This document shows, one piece after another, positions 24,017 through 32,997 of a stretch of DNA of 58,823 nucleotides. This DNA comes from Nodosilinea nodulosa PCC 7104. GTDB taxonomy: Bacteria > Cyanobacteriota > Cyanobacteriia > Phormidesmidales > Phormidesmidaceae. The position numbers and the translations under genes are program-made. A model generated the notes under the pieces. The model did not search any database and was not told the origin of the DNA. It saw only the letters and a list, made by a program, of their open reading frames with translations. Every line of letters begins with the position of its first letter. Position 1 is the first letter of the stretch. The stretch lies in assembly GCF_000309385.1 (NCBI RefSeq), contig NZ_JH976538.1, positions 578,258-637,080 of the forward strand. Direction: 5' to 3'.

Positions 24017-25366
24017 ATGACCTACCCAGCGCTTTTGGCCAATCCCAAAGACTACGGTCTGCTCACCGATCTCTACCAGCTCACGATGACGAGCTGCTAC
24101 ATGGGCGAAGGCCTGGCCGATCGCCGGGCTAGCTTTGAGCTGTTTACCCGCCGTCTGCCCAGCGGCTACGGCTACCTGATCGCCATGGGGCTGGCCCAGG
24201 CGATCGACTACCTGGCCAACCTGCGGTTCTCAGAGCGCCACCTGGATGCCCTGCGGCAGACGGGACTGTTTGACCACGCCCCCGACGAGTTTTGGCAGCG
24301 GTTGGGGGATGGGGCCTTTACCGGCGACCTGTGGGCGGTGCCGGAGGGTACGGCGGTGTTTGCCAATCAGCCGCTGCTGCGAGTAGAAGCGCCCCTGTGG
24401 CAGGCCCAAATTGCTGAGACCTACCTGCTCAACACGCTCAACTACCAAACCCTGGTGGCTACCCGCGCGGCCCGCCTGCGGGACGTGGCCGGGCCAGCGG
24501 CTACTCTGCTGGAGTTTGGCACTCGCCGGGCCTTTAGCCCCCAGGGTGCGCTGTGGGCGGCGCGGGCGGCCCTGGCGGCGGGGCTAGATGGCACCTCCAA
24601 CGTGCTGGCGGCGGTGGAGCTGGGGCGTAAACCGGCGGGCACCATGGCCCACGCCCTGGTGATGGTCTTTGCCGCCCTGGAGGGCAGCGAAGACGACGCC
24701 TTTGAAGCCTTTCAGCGCTATTTTCCGGGGGCGGCGCTGCTGATCGACACCTACGACACGGTGGCGGCAGCGGCGCGGCTGGCCGACCAGGGCAGGCCCG
24801 TGGCCGCTGTGCGGCTCGATTCGGGGGATCTGGTGGAGCTGTCGAAGGCGGTGCGATCGCGCCTGCCCGACACCAAAATCTTTGCCAGCGGCGATTTGGA
24901 CGAGTACGAAATCGCTCGGCTGCAGCGGGCGGGGGCAGAAATCGATGGCTACGGCCTGGGCACCAAACTGGTCACGGGCGACCCGGTCAACGGCGTGTAC
25001 AAACTGGTCGATATCGACGGCGTGGCGGTGATGAAAGAGTCGAGCAGCAAGGCCACCCTGCCCGGGCGCAAGCAAATTTTTCGCCGCTATGAGGGCGGGC
25101 AGGCGGCGGGCGATCGCCTCGGCCTGGTGGATGACACCGCCGCCCCCGACGAGCAGCCGCTCCTGCAGCTGGTGGTGAAGCAGGGCCAGGTGGTGCAGGA
25201 TGTAGAATCACTGGATGCGATCGCGGCCCGCACTGCCGCCGCCGTGGCCAGCCTGCCCATGGCCGTGCGGCAGCTGGAAAATCCGGCCCCCTACGGAGTG
25301 GAGATCTCCGAGGCGCTGGCCGCTCTGACCGCCCGCACCCGCCGCCACCCGGCTAGCCTCCGCTGA
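24017..25366 (+). CDS. pncB: Nicotinate phosphoribosyltransferase
   Basis: 449 residues. The enzyme converts nicotinate and PRPP to nicotinate mononucleotide, the salvage entry to NAD. Motifs: YQLTMTSCYMGEG near the start, FELFTRRLP, LEFGTRRAFSPQGA, the LDGTSN loop and GTMAHALVMVF with the catalytic His212. LIDTYDT, AVRLDSGDL and FASGDLDEYEI complete the PRPP-binding site. It is the first gene of a cluster, 10 nt before nadD. It is probably controlled by the NrtR gene of the same cluster. Confidence 0.95.
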   Translation: MTYPALLANPKDYGLLTDLYQLTMTSCYMGEGLADRRASFELFTRRLPSGYGYLIAMGLAQAIDYLANLRFSERHLDALRQTGLFDHAPDEFWQRLGDGAFTGDLWAVPEGTAVFANQPLLRVEAPLWQAQIAETYLLNTLNYQTLVATRAARLRDVAGPAATLLEFGTRRAFSPQGALWAARAALAAGLDGTSNVLAAVELGRKPAGTMAHALVMVFAALEGSEDDAFEAFQRYFPGAALLIDTYDTVAAAARLADQGRPVAAVRLDSGDLVELSKAVRSRLPDTKIFASGDLDEYEIARLQRAGAEIDGYGLGTKLVTGDPVNGVYKLVDIDGVAVMKESSSKATLPGRKQIFRRYEGGQAAGDRLGLVDDTAAPDEQPLLQLVVKQGQVVQDVESLDAIAARTAAAVASLPMAVRQLENPAPYGVEISEALAALTARTRRHPASLR

Positions 25367-25376
25367 AGACAGCCCT

Positions 25377-26027
25377 ATGACCTCAAGCGATCGTCCTCGT
25401 CCTATGGATCACCCTGCGGCTCTCCACATTGCCCTGTTTGGCACCAGCGCCGACCCGCCCCACCAGGGGCACAGCGCCATTCTGGCCTGGCTGGCCACCC
25501 AGTTTGACCACGTTGCCGTGTGGACGGCAAACAACCCCTTTAAAGCTCACCAGAGCGATCTAGGCGATCGCTTTCGCATGCTGGAGCTGATGATCGACGA
25601 GCTAAAAACGCCCCCCCAGCGGGTGCAGGTGCACCCCGAGCTGAGCCACATGCGCACCGTCGTCACCCTGGAGCGGGCGCGGCAGATCTGGCCCCAGGCT
25701 CACTTTTCCTTAGTAATTGGGGCCGATTTGGTCGAGCAGCTGCCCACCTGGCACCGGGCCGAAGATATCTTCGCGGCGGCGAGCATTCTGGTGATTCCGC
25801 GCCCCGGCTACGAGCTCACCGAGGCGAGCCTGGCCAACCTGCGGCAGCGCACGCGGGTCAGCGTGGCGGCCATGCCTGCGATCGACGTCTCCTCCTCCCG
25901 CTACCGCCACTGTGACGATGCCCCCGCCCTCGCCCCCGAACTCACCCCCGCCGTGCAGGCCTACATTGCCCAACACCATCTCTACCCATGTCCGCAAAAC
26001 TCCACCGAACCTCTGACCACCCCCTAA
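25377..26027 (+). CDS. nadD: Nicotinate-mononucleotide adenylyltransferase
   Basis: 216 residues. The enzyme adenylates NaMN to NaAD, the second salvage step. The nucleotidyltransferase motif GTSADPPHQGH with His29/His32 is clear, and the C-terminal DVSSSRYR replaces the usual ISSTxxR motif. VWTANNPFKAHQ and VIGADLVEQLPTWHRAEDI fit the family. An internal ATG (residue 10) could also serve as start. The 3' end overlaps the next gene by 40 nt, showing tight operon organisation. Confidence 0.93.
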   Translation: MTSSDRPRPMDHPAALHIALFGTSADPPHQGHSAILAWLATQFDHVAVWTANNPFKAHQSDLGDRFRMLELMIDELKTPPQRVQVHPELSHMRTVVTLERARQIWPQAHFSLVIGADLVEQLPTWHRAEDIFAAASILVIPRPGYELTEASLANLRQRTRVSVAAMPAIDVSSSRYRHCDDAPALAPELTPAVQAYIAQHHLYPCPQNSTEPLTTP

Positions 26028-26734
26028 GCCCGGTGCCCCTGGCCGACTTTAAGGTGGGGGTCGACAACGTGATTTTTTCCGTCGATACCCAGCAAAACCG
26101 GCTGCTGGTGCTGGTGGTGATGCGCCCCGACGCCCCCTTCGCGGGCTACTGGAGCCTGCCCGGCACCCTGGTGCGCCAGGGCGAATCGCTGGAAGATGCC
26201 GCCTACCGGGTGCTGGCCGAAAAAATTCGCGTCAACACCCTCTACCTGGAGCAGCTCTACACCTTTGGCGGCCCCGATCGCGATCCCCGCGAGTCGCCTG
26301 TGGCCTTTGACGTGCGCTACCTGTCGGTCAGCCACTTTGCCCTGGTGCGCTTCGAAGACGCCGAGCTAATTGCCGACGGCGTCAGCGGCATTGCCTGGTA
26401 CCCCCTGGCCCAGGTGCCCCAGCTGGCCTTCGACCACAACGAAATTCTTACCTACGGCTACCGCCGCCTGCGCAACAAGCTGGAGTACAGCCCGATTGCC
26501 TTCGACGTGCTGCCCGAGGTGTTTACCCTGGGCGATCTCTATCAGCTCTACGTCACCGTGCTGGGGGAGGGCTTTTCCGACTATTCCAACTTCCGCGCCC
26601 GCCTGCTCAAGCTGGGCTTTTTGCAGGATACCGGCCAGAAAACCTCGCGCGGGGCCGGGCGTCCCGCCAGCCTGTACCGCTTCGATGCCGCCGCCTTTGA
26701 ACCCTGTAAAGACAAACCGATGGTGTTTATTTGA
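25988..26734 (+). CDS. nrtR: NrtR-family transcriptional regulator (Nudix-related)
   Basis: 248 residues. Residues 25-160 form a Nudix-like domain whose box (GTLVRQGESLEDAAYRVLAE) lacks the catalytic REUxEE glutamates, as in the ADP-ribose-sensing NrtR repressors. Residues 175-240 carry a winged helix (FTLGDLYQLYVTVLG, SNFRARLLKLGFL). NrtR represses NAD metabolism genes and releases DNA on binding ADP-ribose. Its start lies inside nadD, so expression is coupled to the genes it most likely controls. A gap with a minisatellite follows. Confidence 0.9.
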   Translation: MSAKLHRTSDHPLSPVPLADFKVGVDNVIFSVDTQQNRLLVLVVMRPDAPFAGYWSLPGTLVRQGESLEDAAYRVLAEKIRVNTLYLEQLYTFGGPDRDPRESPVAFDVRYLSVSHFALVRFEDAELIADGVSGIAWYPLAQVPQLAFDHNEILTYGYRRLRNKLEYSPIAFDVLPEVFTLGDLYQLYVTVLGEGFSDYSNFRARLLKLGFLQDTGQKTSRGAGRPASLYRFDAAAFEPCKDKPMVFI

Positions 26735-26744
26735 GGGAGATTTA

Positions 26745-26875
26745 AGGGAGATGGGAGGTAGGGGGATGGGGAAGATGGGGAGATAGGGAGATGGGGGAGA
26801 TGGGGGAGATGGGGGAGATGGGGGAGATGGGGGAGATGGGGGAGATGGGGGAGATGGGGGAGATGGGGAAGATGG
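26745..26875. repeat. 9-bp G-rich minisatellite (GGGGGAGAT)n
   Basis: About ten or more near-perfect copies of GGGGGAGAT, flanked by diverged units, lie between the nrtR stop and the methyltransferase start. Open frames here are repeat artefacts. Confidence 0.9.
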
Positions 26876-26911
26876 GGAGGCGGTAGAAACTTAGCATATG
26901 GGGATTAGGGG

Positions 26912-27880
26912 ATGAAAGCCAGGGCACCTCAAAACCGAACGATCGATCTCACGGCTGAAGAGCGCGCTGTGTTTTTGCAGCGGTTGCTTAGCCTGGACTG
27001 TGAGACAACCCCTGGCGAAATTCTCAACCGAACAATTTGCCAGGATGTATTCGGGGCGCTGCCTTACTTACCCAAAAACTTTGTGGACCTGCTGATTGTC
27101 GATCCGCCCTACAACCTCACCAAAGCCTTTAATGGCAGGACGTTTAGGCAGCGCGATCGCACCGCCTACGCCGCCTGGCTAGAGCGCTGGATAGCCCAGC
27201 TTAAGCCCCTGCTCAAGCCCAGTGCCTCCGCCTACTTTTGCGCCGACTGGGCCACCTCAACGGCGATGTATCCGGTGCTAGAACAACATTTCACTGTCAG
27301 ATCTAGAATCACCTGGGAGCGCGAAAAGGGCCGGGGTGCCCAGGCCAACTGGAAGAACGCCAGCGAAGATATCTGGTTTTGCACCGTGGCTGACCACTAC
27401 ACCTTTAATGTGGACGCCGTGAAGCTAAAGCGCCAGGTGATGGCCCCCTATCGCACCGCCGCTGGGCAGCCCAAGGACTGGGACGATGCCGGGGCCGAAA
27501 AGTACCGTCTCACCCATCCCTCTAACCTCTGGACCGACATTACTGTGCCCTTCTGGTCGATGCCCGAAAACACCGACCACCCTACCCAAAAACCGGAGAA
27601 ACTCATCGCCAAGCTTATTTTGGCTAGCTCCAACCGCAACGATGTGGTGTTCGATCCCTTTTTGGGCAGCGGCACGACTTCGGTGGTGGCCAAAAAATTA
27701 GGGCGGCAGTACATCGGCATTGAGCAGGAGCCTGACTACTGCTGTCTGGCCGAGAAACGTTTAGCTTTGGCAGATATTGACCCCGCTATTCAGGGATACT
27801 CCGATGGTGTCTTTTGGGAACGCAACACCCTGGCCGCCCAGCGCAGCCACCCGCAGAAATCTGTCATCTCGGGAGCTTGA
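26912..27880 (+). CDS. Beta-class DNA methyltransferase (N6-A/N4-C type)
   Basis: 322 residues. Motif IV DPPY (64-67, in LLIVDPPYNLT) precedes motif I FLGSG (250-254, in DVVFDPFLGSGTTSV). This IV-to-I order with the target region between defines the beta class. HPTQKPEKLI is motif X-like. It methylates an amino group of adenine or cytosine. Solitary methyltransferases of this kind are common in cyanobacteria, including the GGCC-specific type, but the specificity cannot be read here. No restriction enzyme gene is adjacent. It sits between nrtR and nadE. Confidence 0.9.
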   Translation: MKARAPQNRTIDLTAEERAVFLQRLLSLDCETTPGEILNRTICQDVFGALPYLPKNFVDLLIVDPPYNLTKAFNGRTFRQRDRTAYAAWLERWIAQLKPLLKPSASAYFCADWATSTAMYPVLEQHFTVRSRITWEREKGRGAQANWKNASEDIWFCTVADHYTFNVDAVKLKRQVMAPYRTAAGQPKDWDDAGAEKYRLTHPSNLWTDITVPFWSMPENTDHPTQKPEKLIAKLILASSNRNDVVFDPFLGSGTTSVVAKKLGRQYIGIEQEPDYCCLAEKRLALADIDPAIQGYSDGVFWERNTLAAQRSHPQKSVISGA

Positions 27881-27984
27881 CGGCCCCTCACAAGCGCCCC
27901 GCTGGCGGAGCAACGGGAACCGCCGCCCCCGCCCCTGACCGTAAACGTTTTGGTTGACTACTGCTTTTTAGCCAATTAATTCCT

Positions 27985-29787
27985 ATGAAAATTGCGATCG
28001 CCCAGCTTAACCCCACCATTGGCGACCTGGCCCACAACGCCCAGCAGGTGCTCGACGCGGCCCACCAGGCCGACCGCCTGGGGGCGCAGGTGCTGGTCAC
28101 CACCGAGCTTGTGCTGTGCGGCTACCCGCCCCGCGACCTGCTGCTGCGGCCCGGCTTCATTCAGGCCATGGCCCAAACCCTAGATCGCCTCGCCCAAGAC
28201 TTGCCGCCGCACCTGGCCGTGCTGGTGGGCTATGCCGCCGCCAATCCCAAAGCCCGCTACTCCGGCGAAAAACCGCTCTTCAACAGCACCGCTCTGCTCC
28301 AGGGTGGGACGGTGCAGCAGGTGTTTCACAAACAGCTGCTGCCCACCTACGACGTGTTCGACGAAGACCGCTACTTTGCCCCCGGCCACGGACCGAGCAG
28401 TTTCATCCTGCCCTGCGGCGACTGGGGCATTCGCGTGGGCGTCACCATCTGCGAAGACCTGTGGAACGACGAAGAGTTTTGGGGCGGTCGCAGCTATCCC
28501 CGCAACCCGATCGCCGATCTGGCCCGGGAGGGGGTCGACCTGGTGATCAACCTCTCCGCCTCGCCCTACACGGTGAACAAAGTCCAGCTGCGGGCGGCGA
28601 TGCTGACCCACAGCGCCGCCCGGTTTCGCTGCCCCATTCTCTACGTCAACCAGGTGGGGGCCAACGACGATCTCATCTTTGACGGCGCCAGTATGGCCTT
28701 CAACCGCCAGGGCGACCTGGTGGCCCGCCTGCCCGCCTTTCAGGCCGGGCTGGCGGTGGTGGAGTACGACCCCATCCTGCGCGACCTGGCCCCTGGCCCC
28801 CTGGCCTCCCTACCCGACGACGAAAACGAGGCCCTGTGGTCGGCCCTGGTGCTGGGGGTGCGTGACTACACCCACAAGTGCGGTTTTACCCGGGCGGTGA
28901 TTGGCCTCAGCGGCGGCGTTGACTCGGCCCTGGTGGCCGCGATCGCCGCCGCCGCCCTCGGCCCCGACCATGTGCTGGGCGTGCTCATGCCCTCCCCCTA
29001 CAGCTCAGACCACTCCCTCAGCGATGCCCTGGCCCTGGCCCAAACCCTGGGCATTGATCACCAAACCCTGGCCATTGGCCCGCTGATGGCCGACTACGAC
29101 CAGGTGCTTGCCTCCCTGTTCGCGGGTACGAGTTCCGGCGTCGCTGAAGAGAATATCCAGTCGCGCATTCGCGGCAACCTGCTGATGGCGATTTCAAACA
29201 AATTTGGCCACCTGCTGCTGTCTACCGGCAACAAGTCAGAGATGGCGGTGGGCTACTGCACCCTCTACGGCGACATGAACGGCGGCCTGGCGGTGATTGC
29301 CGATTTGCCCAAAACGCGGGTCTATGCCCTCTGCCGGTGGCTCAACCAGCAGGTCGGCCACGCTGGCAACGGCGCGATCGCCCCCGCCGCCCTGGGCGAA
29401 CTGGCCGATCGCGCCCGCAACCTCCCCGAGGGCCTGATTCCCCAGCACATTCTCGATAAGCCCCCCAGCGCCGAACTCAAGCCCGGCCAGGTCGATCAGG
29501 ACTCGCTGCCCCCCTACGAGGTGCTCGACGACATTCTCGATCGCCTGGTGCAGCGCCACGAGTCGGTGGCCGAGATGGTTGCCGCGGGCCACGATGCCGC
29601 CGTGGTCGATAAGGTGCTGCGGCTGGTGGCGCGGGCCGAGTTCAAGCGGCGGCAGGCCCCGCCCGTGCTCAAGGTCACCGATCGCGCCTTTGGCATGGGC
29701 TGGCGCATGCCCATTGCCAACCGCTGGACCAGCGAGGTCAAAGCCGCTGCCCAGCCGATCGCCTCTGAGCCGCTTTTGCAAACCTAG
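27985..29787 (+). CDS. nadE: Glutamine-dependent NAD+ synthetase
   Basis: 600 residues. The N-terminal nitrilase-type glutaminase domain (1-270) releases ammonia; its nucleophile is Cys156 in TICEDLWNDEEFWGG. The C-terminal PP-loop domain (~285-590) has LSGGVDS (308-314) and amidates NaAD with ATP. STGNKSEMAVGYCTLYGDMNGG, GLIPQHILDKPPSAELKPGQ and FKRRQAPPVLKVTDRAFG are typical. It closes the NAD route begun by pncB and nadD on the same strand. The methyltransferase gene and 104 nt separate it from that group. Confidence 0.96.
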   Translation: MKIAIAQLNPTIGDLAHNAQQVLDAAHQADRLGAQVLVTTELVLCGYPPRDLLLRPGFIQAMAQTLDRLAQDLPPHLAVLVGYAAANPKARYSGEKPLFNSTALLQGGTVQQVFHKQLLPTYDVFDEDRYFAPGHGPSSFILPCGDWGIRVGVTICEDLWNDEEFWGGRSYPRNPIADLAREGVDLVINLSASPYTVNKVQLRAAMLTHSAARFRCPILYVNQVGANDDLIFDGASMAFNRQGDLVARLPAFQAGLAVVEYDPILRDLAPGPLASLPDDENEALWSALVLGVRDYTHKCGFTRAVIGLSGGVDSALVAAIAAAALGPDHVLGVLMPSPYSSDHSLSDALALAQTLGIDHQTLAIGPLMADYDQVLASLFAGTSSGVAEENIQSRIRGNLLMAISNKFGHLLLSTGNKSEMAVGYCTLYGDMNGGLAVIADLPKTRVYALCRWLNQQVGHAGNGAIAPAALGELADRARNLPEGLIPQHILDKPPSAELKPGQVDQDSLPPYEVLDDILDRLVQRHESVAEMVAAGHDAAVVDKVLRLVARAEFKRRQAPPVLKVTDRAFGMGWRMPIANRWTSEVKAAAQPIASEPLLQT

Positions 29788-29907
29788 ATTGCCTATGGTT
29801 AGGATTGCAGGATTTTCGTGGGGCGGGGGCAAAAGCCGGGGGCGATTCGCGACGCGACCCGTTCCGGAATCGCGCTAGGCTGAAAGGGTGCCGTTACCCG
29901 GGTTTCC

Positions 29908-31278
29908 ATGCCTACGCCAGAGTCTGCCGCCCCGTCTGCCGCCTTCTCCGCCAGTGCCACCAGAGGTTTCGACCCCCAGCATCCCCCCAGCCCCCAGCTG
30001 ATCGATGCCTGCGTCCACTGCGGGTTTTGCCTCACCACCTGCCCCAGCTACCGGGTGCTGGGCACCGAGATGGACTCACCCCGGGGCCGCATCTATTTAA
30101 TGGATGCGATCAATACTGGCGAAGCGCCCTTGTCGGCCACCTCGGCCCAGCACTTCGACTCGTGCCTGGGCTGTTTGGCCTGCACCACCGCCTGCCCCTC
30201 GGGGGTGCAGTACGACCAGCTGATTGCGGCGGTGCGGCCCCAGGTCGAGCGCAACCACCAGCGATCGCTGCCGGAGCGGCTGGTGCGATCGCTGATCTTC
30301 AGCCTGTTCCCCTACCCCACCCGGCTGCGGGCGGTGGCGGGGCCGCTGTACCTATACCAAAAGCTGGGCATCTCTAAGCTGGTGCAAAAAACCGGGCTGC
30401 TGGCCAAACTCTCCCCCAGCCTGGCGGCCATGGAGTCGCTGCTGCCCCCCATCACCGCCGAGAGCTTCCAGGATGACCTGCCCGAACTCGTCCCCGCCGT
30501 TGGCCCCAGGCGCTATCGGGTGGGCATGGTGCTGGGCTGCGTGCAGCGGGTGTTTTTCTCCGATGTGAATGCCGCCACGGCGCGGGTGCTCGCCGCCAAC
30601 GGCTGCGAGGTGGTAATTCCCCACGGGCAGGGGTGCTGCTCGGCCCTGCCCGCCCACCAGGGGCAAACGGCCCAGGCCCAGGGGCTGGCCCGCCGCATGA
30701 TCGACTGCTTTGAGGCCGCCAATGTCGATTTTGTGGTGATCAACGCGGCGGGCTGCGGCCACACCCTGAAGGAGTACCACCACATTTTGCAGGATGACCC
30801 GGAGTACCGCGATCGCGCCAAAGCCTTTGTCGCCAAGGTCCGCGACGTACAGGAATTTCTCGCCCAGGTGGGCCTGACCACGCCCCTGCACCCCATCACC
30901 GAGGGCGCGTTACCCATCGTCTACCAGGACGCCTGCCACCTGCTCCACGGCCAAAAAATCAGCCTTCAGCCCAGGCAGCTGCTGCGCCAAATCCCCGGCG
31001 TTACCCTGCGGGAGCCCATCGATGCGGCCCTGTGCTGCGGCAGCGCCGGAGTTTACAACATGCTGCACCCCGAGGTCGCCACCGAGCTGGGCCAGATGAA
31101 GGTCAAGAATCTGCTGAATACCGGCGCCACGCTGGTGGCTTCCCCCAACCCCGGCTGCTCGCTGCAAATTCAGCAGCACATGGCTGGGCAAGCGCAAACC
31201 ATTCCCCTATTTCACCCGATCGAGCTGCTCGATTGCTCCATTCGCGGGGTGCCGTTGCCCCTGGCGAAGACTGTTTGA
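29908..31278 (+). CDS. glcF: Glycolate oxidase/dehydrogenase iron-sulfur subunit
   Basis: 456 residues. Two CxxCxxCxxxCP clusters, at Cys35-38-41-45 and Cys86-89-92-96, bind 4Fe-4S. Two CCG domains follow (GCCSALPAHQG and CCGSAGVYNM, with DACHLLHGQ). GlcF carries electrons from glycolate oxidation in the photorespiratory glycolate pathway. The FAD subunit GlcD is not adjacent, which is usual in cyanobacteria. The N-terminal 20 residues are low-complexity Ala/Ser and may not all be translated. Confidence 0.93.
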   Translation: MPTPESAAPSAAFSASATRGFDPQHPPSPQLIDACVHCGFCLTTCPSYRVLGTEMDSPRGRIYLMDAINTGEAPLSATSAQHFDSCLGCLACTTACPSGVQYDQLIAAVRPQVERNHQRSLPERLVRSLIFSLFPYPTRLRAVAGPLYLYQKLGISKLVQKTGLLAKLSPSLAAMESLLPPITAESFQDDLPELVPAVGPRRYRVGMVLGCVQRVFFSDVNAATARVLAANGCEVVIPHGQGCCSALPAHQGQTAQAQGLARRMIDCFEAANVDFVVINAAGCGHTLKEYHHILQDDPEYRDRAKAFVAKVRDVQEFLAQVGLTTPLHPITEGALPIVYQDACHLLHGQKISLQPRQLLRQIPGVTLREPIDAALCCGSAGVYNMLHPEVATELGQMKVKNLLNTGATLVASPNPGCSLQIQQHMAGQAQTIPLFHPIELLDCSIRGVPLPLAKTV

Positions 31279-31341
31279 CTGGGCAGGGGTATCCTAAAGC
31301 TTTAGGCCCAATCAGGCCCTTCCCTTCATTTTTCTACCGCA

Positions 31342-31953
31342 ATGACTCCCGTTCACAATCGCCGCCTTCAGCTTAAAACCCAGCTGCTCCAGCAGATCGA
31401 AACCCTAGAACCCGAGGATGCCATTCTGCCCGCCGAGCACCCCGCGATCGATCAAATTATCTGTGAATTAGAAGCCCTAAACCCCATCGACCGCCCCCTG
31501 CGGCCCGAGCACTGGCCCATGCTGCTGGGCTCCTGGGCTCTGGTCTACGCCTCGCGGGGCACAGTGGTTACCCGCCGCCTGGGCCGCCAGCTTCCCCTGC
31601 CGGTGGGCATTAAGCGAGTTTGGCAGCGATTGACTGACCCCACAGCTGTGGGTGCTGGAATTGGCACCGAAAATGGCGCGGTGCTCTCGCTGCCGCTTTT
31701 GGGTGAACTGACCGCCACCATCCAGGGCACTTGGCAGCCCTTCGAAGAAGGCGAAAGCGCCCGCGTCAGCTTCGGTGCTATCAGCGTGCAGGCGACTCGC
31801 CTGCTGGGCATTACCGGGCTCAACCTGCCCCAGGTTACGGTGCCAATACTCGAGTTTCTTCGCCAGGAGGCTCTGTGGATTACCTCATACCTGGATGAAG
31901 ATCTGCGGTTTGGGCGCGGGGCCACGGGCAATTTGTTCGTGTTTCGGCGGTAG
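31342..31953 (+). CDS. PAP/fibrillin-family protein
   Basis: 203 residues. The plastid-lipid-associated protein/fibrillin pattern is visible: LEALNPIDRPL, LLGSWALVYASRG near residues 60-73, then YLDEDLRFGRGATGNLFVF at the C-terminus. These proteins associate with thylakoid lipids and photooxidative protection. There is no signal peptide. It follows glcF by 63 nt on the same strand. Confidence 0.88.
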   Translation: MTPVHNRRLQLKTQLLQQIETLEPEDAILPAEHPAIDQIICELEALNPIDRPLRPEHWPMLLGSWALVYASRGTVVTRRLGRQLPLPVGIKRVWQRLTDPTAVGAGIGTENGAVLSLPLLGELTATIQGTWQPFEEGESARVSFGAISVQATRLLGITGLNLPQVTVPILEFLRQEALWITSYLDEDLRFGRGATGNLFVFRR

Positions 31954-31972
31954 CGGCAATTTTCTTTGCGTT

Positions 31973-32650
31973 CTACAGCCGCCGTAGCAGGCTGGGGCCG
32001 TGGGTGTCGGTGCCGCAGGTGGTCAGCAAACCAAAGTCTTGGGCCAGCTGCTTTACCGTCGGCGTGTGGCGGGGGCAGGGGGTCCAGTCTTCGGGGTTGG
32101 CGTAGGCGTAGTAGGTTTCAGCGCCGTCAATACCGAGGGCGGCGGCAACGGGAATTAGCGTCTTGGCCGACACCCGGTAGCGGGCCGGGTGCGCCAGCAC
32201 GGCAATGCCCCCAGCAGCCTGGATGGCAGGGATGACCGCCGCCGCCAGCTTGGCGTCGCCCCGAGGCGCATAGCCCCGCAGGTAAGGCTCGATCGCATCG
32301 TGGCCGGGCGCAAAGCCGTAGCCCAAAATGTGTACTTCGGTTTCGGCCAAAATGGCGGTGATCTCTACGCCGGTAAACAACCGGGGTACCGCGCTGCCCT
32401 TGCCCCCCGGGCGACTGCGCAGGGAGGTGGGGTTGCGCCACTGCCAGTCTTCTAGCCAGGCTTTGGCCTGGTGGTAGCCCCTGACCGTGTGGTGATCGGT
32501 AATGGCAAAGGCGCTGAGGCCAATGTCGACCACCTGCTCCATTAGTCCGGCGGGGGTGAGCTTGCCGTCGGAGCAGGCGGTGTGCATGTGAAAGTTGTAG
32601 GTATAGGGGCAGCTGGTGGCATCAATGGCGGCAAAAATTTCTCTCAGCAT
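31973..32650 (-). CDS. PHP-domain phosphoesterase
   Basis: 225 residues from the ATG at 32650, which has GGGGAGG about 6 nt upstream; an ORF extension to 32710 lacks an RBS. The PHP metal motifs are present: FHMHTACSDGKLTP, AITDHHTVRGY, GVEITAI, AVLAHPARYR and CGTDTHG. Proteins of this type hydrolyse phosphoesters, such as RNase AM-like 5'-3' trimming or nucleoside 3',5'-bisphosphate cleavage; the specific activity is not known. It is convergent with the fibrillin gene, 19 nt apart. Confidence 0.9.
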   Translation of the reverse strand: MLREIFAAIDATSCPYTYNFHMHTACSDGKLTPAGLMEQVVDIGLSAFAITDHHTVRGYHQAKAWLEDWQWRNPTSLRSRPGGKGSAVPRLFTGVEITAILAETEVHILGYGFAPGHDAIEPYLRGYAPRGDAKLAAAVIPAIQAAGGIAVLAHPARYRVSAKTLIPVAAALGIDGAETYYAYANPEDWTPCPRHTPTVKQLAQDFGLLTTCGTDTHGPSLLRRL

Positions 32651-32710
32651 TTCAGCCTCCCCGGTGCGAGGGCGCTGACTGAGGATGCTGAAATGCTGTA
32701 TGGCAACCAT

Positions 32711-32997
32711 GAATTTTGACGAGGAGTGCTGCTTTTTACCAAACGTTCTTTATTAAATATATAACTTTGAACCGTTGGCTGAGGAAAAAGTTGTGCTTTG
32801 AAAGGCTAATAGAGACAATTTCGCCGTTTAATTTGGTTTTGAGTCTGGGTCAAAGATCCTGAGGAGCGTTCGATCGCAACCATAAAGCTATCTTTACACT
32901 ATCGAAAATAGCCCTGGCAAAGTGTTCGTTGCTGACCAATTGCTAGATACTGTGGGAAAATTTTGCCTACGGTAACGGTTTCCCCAGCATTTGACCC
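32711..32997. other. ~290-bp AT-rich divergent region
   Basis: This lies between divergent genes (PHP to the left, putative metallopeptidase to the right) and probably carries both promoters. I see no gene or clear operator. Confidence 0.5.

Noticed and set aside
26742..26927. Minus-strand ORF rich in ISP repeats
   Set aside because: Translation of the 9-bp repeat, no other evidence.
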